Shown here: piece after piece, positions 6,041 to 7,286 of the stretch
Position numbering within the stretch: the stretch's first letter is position 1
Layout: the number at the start of each line of letters is the position of its first letter
Source of the DNA: Bacteroidales bacterium
GTDB lineage: Bacteria; Bacteroidota; Bacteroidia; Bacteroidales; Muribaculaceae
Assembly (NCBI GenBank): GCA_019420545.1
Contig: JAHZGZ010000011.1
Coordinates: 1-7,286, forward strand
DNA length: 7,286 nucleotides
Reading direction: 5' to 3'
Program-made: the position numbers and the translations under genes
The notes under the pieces: generated by a model
Databases searched by the model: none
Seen by the model: the letters and a program-made list of their open reading frames with translations, nothing else
What the model was told of the DNA's origin: nothing

Positions 6041-7286
6041 ATGAAAAGAGTTTTACTTTCATGTCTGTCGGTAGTGTGTGGATGTGCTATGATGCATTCA
6101 GCCGTTGTACTGACAGAAGATTTTTCCAAATTTACAAAAGGTACCGACACGGCTCCCGACATGGAGAACGCTGTCATAAACTCTGAAGGCAAAGTTCCTG
6201 ATGAGATGACTCTCAGCCCAGGATGGACAGGGCAGAATGTATATCAGGCGGGTGGAACAGCTTATATCGCTTTGGGAGAGACGTCCAATCTCATTACACC
6301 TGTGCTCGATTTAAGCGCCAACGGAGGCAGCTATATAGTGAAATTCCGGGCGAAAGCCGACGCCGACAATACGCCATTCCTCATTGTCGACAATAAGCCA
6401 AGCTACAATTTTTTGTATTTAAGCAGCTCATGGGCCGAATATTCCATAGTGATGAACGGAGGCAGCGACGAGACAATAATCTCGTTCCCCGCAAGCTACG
6501 GAGGCGTATATATCGATGATATAGTGATTGACGACGGCGGTGTTGGCATTCCCGTGCTGCTCCCCGCTTCGGATTTTACCCGCGAATCATTCACGGCCAA
6601 CTGGCAGGAGACCACGGGAGCCGATTCTTATTCACTCAACGTGTTTACACTGCATTTCAACACTGTCACAACAACGTTTGAGCGTGTATATCTGATAAAG
6701 GATAAGATCATTACCGGCACCAGCTATAAGGTTACGGATATCGATTTAGGCACACTGTATTACTATACCGTAGCCGGCTGTCAGGGTACCAATGTCACCA
6801 ATGAACAGGAAACACCGATGGAAGTAATACCCACGGAAGTGTCTGCACCGGTTGCATATGAGGCATCGGATATCGCCGACGGGCATTTTACCGGCTCCTG
6901 GAGCGAGTCGGATCTTGCCACGGTATATGCCATGCATGTGGTGAAAATCCATACTGCACCCGCTGACGGCGAGTACGATCTTATCAATACCGACTTTTCA
7001 TATATAACTACCGATGGTACGGTGGAAAATCCTCAGAAAGAGCTTGAATATCGTCTTGACGGTGACTGGAATGTGACTATGCCGGCTTTTGCAAAAGGAA
7101 TGCTCGCTCTCAATAACCAGGATCCAAACCTCTTCGGCAACCCTATGCTTGTATCACCGGTCTATGATCTGTCGGTAGGCGACGGGAAAATCAGTGTGCG
7201 TTTCGATGCCATGGGACGCCGCAATATGACCAAAGGCCTTATTGGAGTCGGGCATTATACCGCAGCCGGAGGAATTGAGTATCTGG
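6041..7286 (+). CDS. Secreted beta-sandwich / FN3-like multidomain protein (3'-truncated by window edge)
   Basis: The frame opens at ATG 6041 and stays open for 415 codons to the right edge, with no stop. Residues 1-21 look like a signal peptide (MKRVLLSCLSVV, small residues before V22). C15 is a poor lipobox Cys, with Cys at -2 and no acidic Bacteroidetes export signal after it, so a soluble or surface protein is favoured over a lipoprotein. Residues about 24-165 form a beta-sandwich of the choice-of-anchor / cleaved-adhesin kind (TEDFSKF, then NLITPVLDLS at 83-92 and YIVKFRAKA). FN3-like domains follow at about 171-266 (ASDFTRESFTANW) and 269-315 or beyond (ASDIADGHFTGSW). From about 318 (DFSYITTDGT) a second sandwich repeats the first, including MLVSPVYDLS at 369-378. 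No catalytic domain is visible. Such proteins in gut Bacteroidales are typically cell-surface or secreted; adhesion or glycan binding is only a guess, and the missing C-terminus would show any enzyme or sorting domain. Confidence 0.85.
   Translation, partial: MKRVLLSCLSVVCGCAMMHSAVVLTEDFSKFTKGTDTAPDMENAVINSEGKVPDEMTLSPGWTGQNVYQAGGTAYIALGETSNLITPVLDLSANGGSYIVKFRAKADADNTPFLIVDNKPSYNFLYLSSSWAEYSIVMNGGSDETIISFPASYGGVYIDDIVIDDGGVGIPVLLPASDFTRESFTANWQETTGADSYSLNVFTLHFNTVTTTFERVYLIKDKIITGTSYKVTDIDLGTLYYYTVAGCQGTNVTNEQETPMEVIPTEVSAPVAYEASDIADGHFTGSWSESDLATVYAMHVVKIHTAPADGEYDLINTDFSYITTDGTVENPQKELEYRLDGDWNVTMPAFAKGMLALNNQDPNLFGNPMLVSPVYDLSVGDGKISVRFDAMGRRNMTKGLIGVGHYTAAGGIEYL

Overview
The window looks like chromosome of a gut-type Bacteroidales bacterium, plausibly Muribaculaceae or a close relative. 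The evidence is an ordered bat (Bacteroides aerotolerance) gene set, start codons without Shine-Dalgarno sequences, promoters of the Bacteroidetes type (TTTG, about 19-20 nt, TAnnTTTG), and a secreted protein built from beta-sandwich and FN3-like modules. The family-level placement is an inference from overall style and was not tested.

Positions 1-4172 hold the 3' part of the bat operon, all on the + strand: the end of batB (von Willebrand A domain and C-terminal membrane helix), batC (periplasmic TPR protein), batD (large periplasmic beta-rich protein with one membrane helix and a cytoplasmic helical tail) and batE (TPRs, two membrane helices, SH3-like tail). Gaps are 3, 89 and 15 nt, so one transcript is likely, with its promoter and the usual upstream genes (moxR, a DUF58 gene, batA) outside the window. 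The products are expected to form an envelope complex in which the vWA and TPR proteins offer protein-protein contacts. A role in oxygen or stress tolerance is the historical assignment, and the biochemical function is not settled. batC carries a striking in-frame 12-bp tandem repeat encoding Asp-Gln-Asn-Lys.

Positions 4173-5873 hold a second unit. A candidate promoter lies at 4262-4293. It is followed by a small helix-turn-helix protein (4380-4640) and, 29 nt later, a protein with a DUF2007-like N-terminus and two universal-stress-protein domains, the second degenerate (4670-5794). A perfect 11-bp hairpin at 5838-5873 probably closes the unit.

Positions 5874-7286 hold a near-canonical promoter (5891-5921), a leader of about 110 nt, and the first 415 codons of a secreted multi-domain protein that runs off the right edge. 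Its visible part is a beta-sandwich, two FN3-like domains, then a second copy of the sandwich.

I see no RNA genes, insertion sequences, CRISPR arrays or integrase-type elements, and no clear sign of a wholly new system. The points most worth a second look are the batC minisatellite, the HTH plus stress-protein pair beside bat, and the internally duplicated surface protein.
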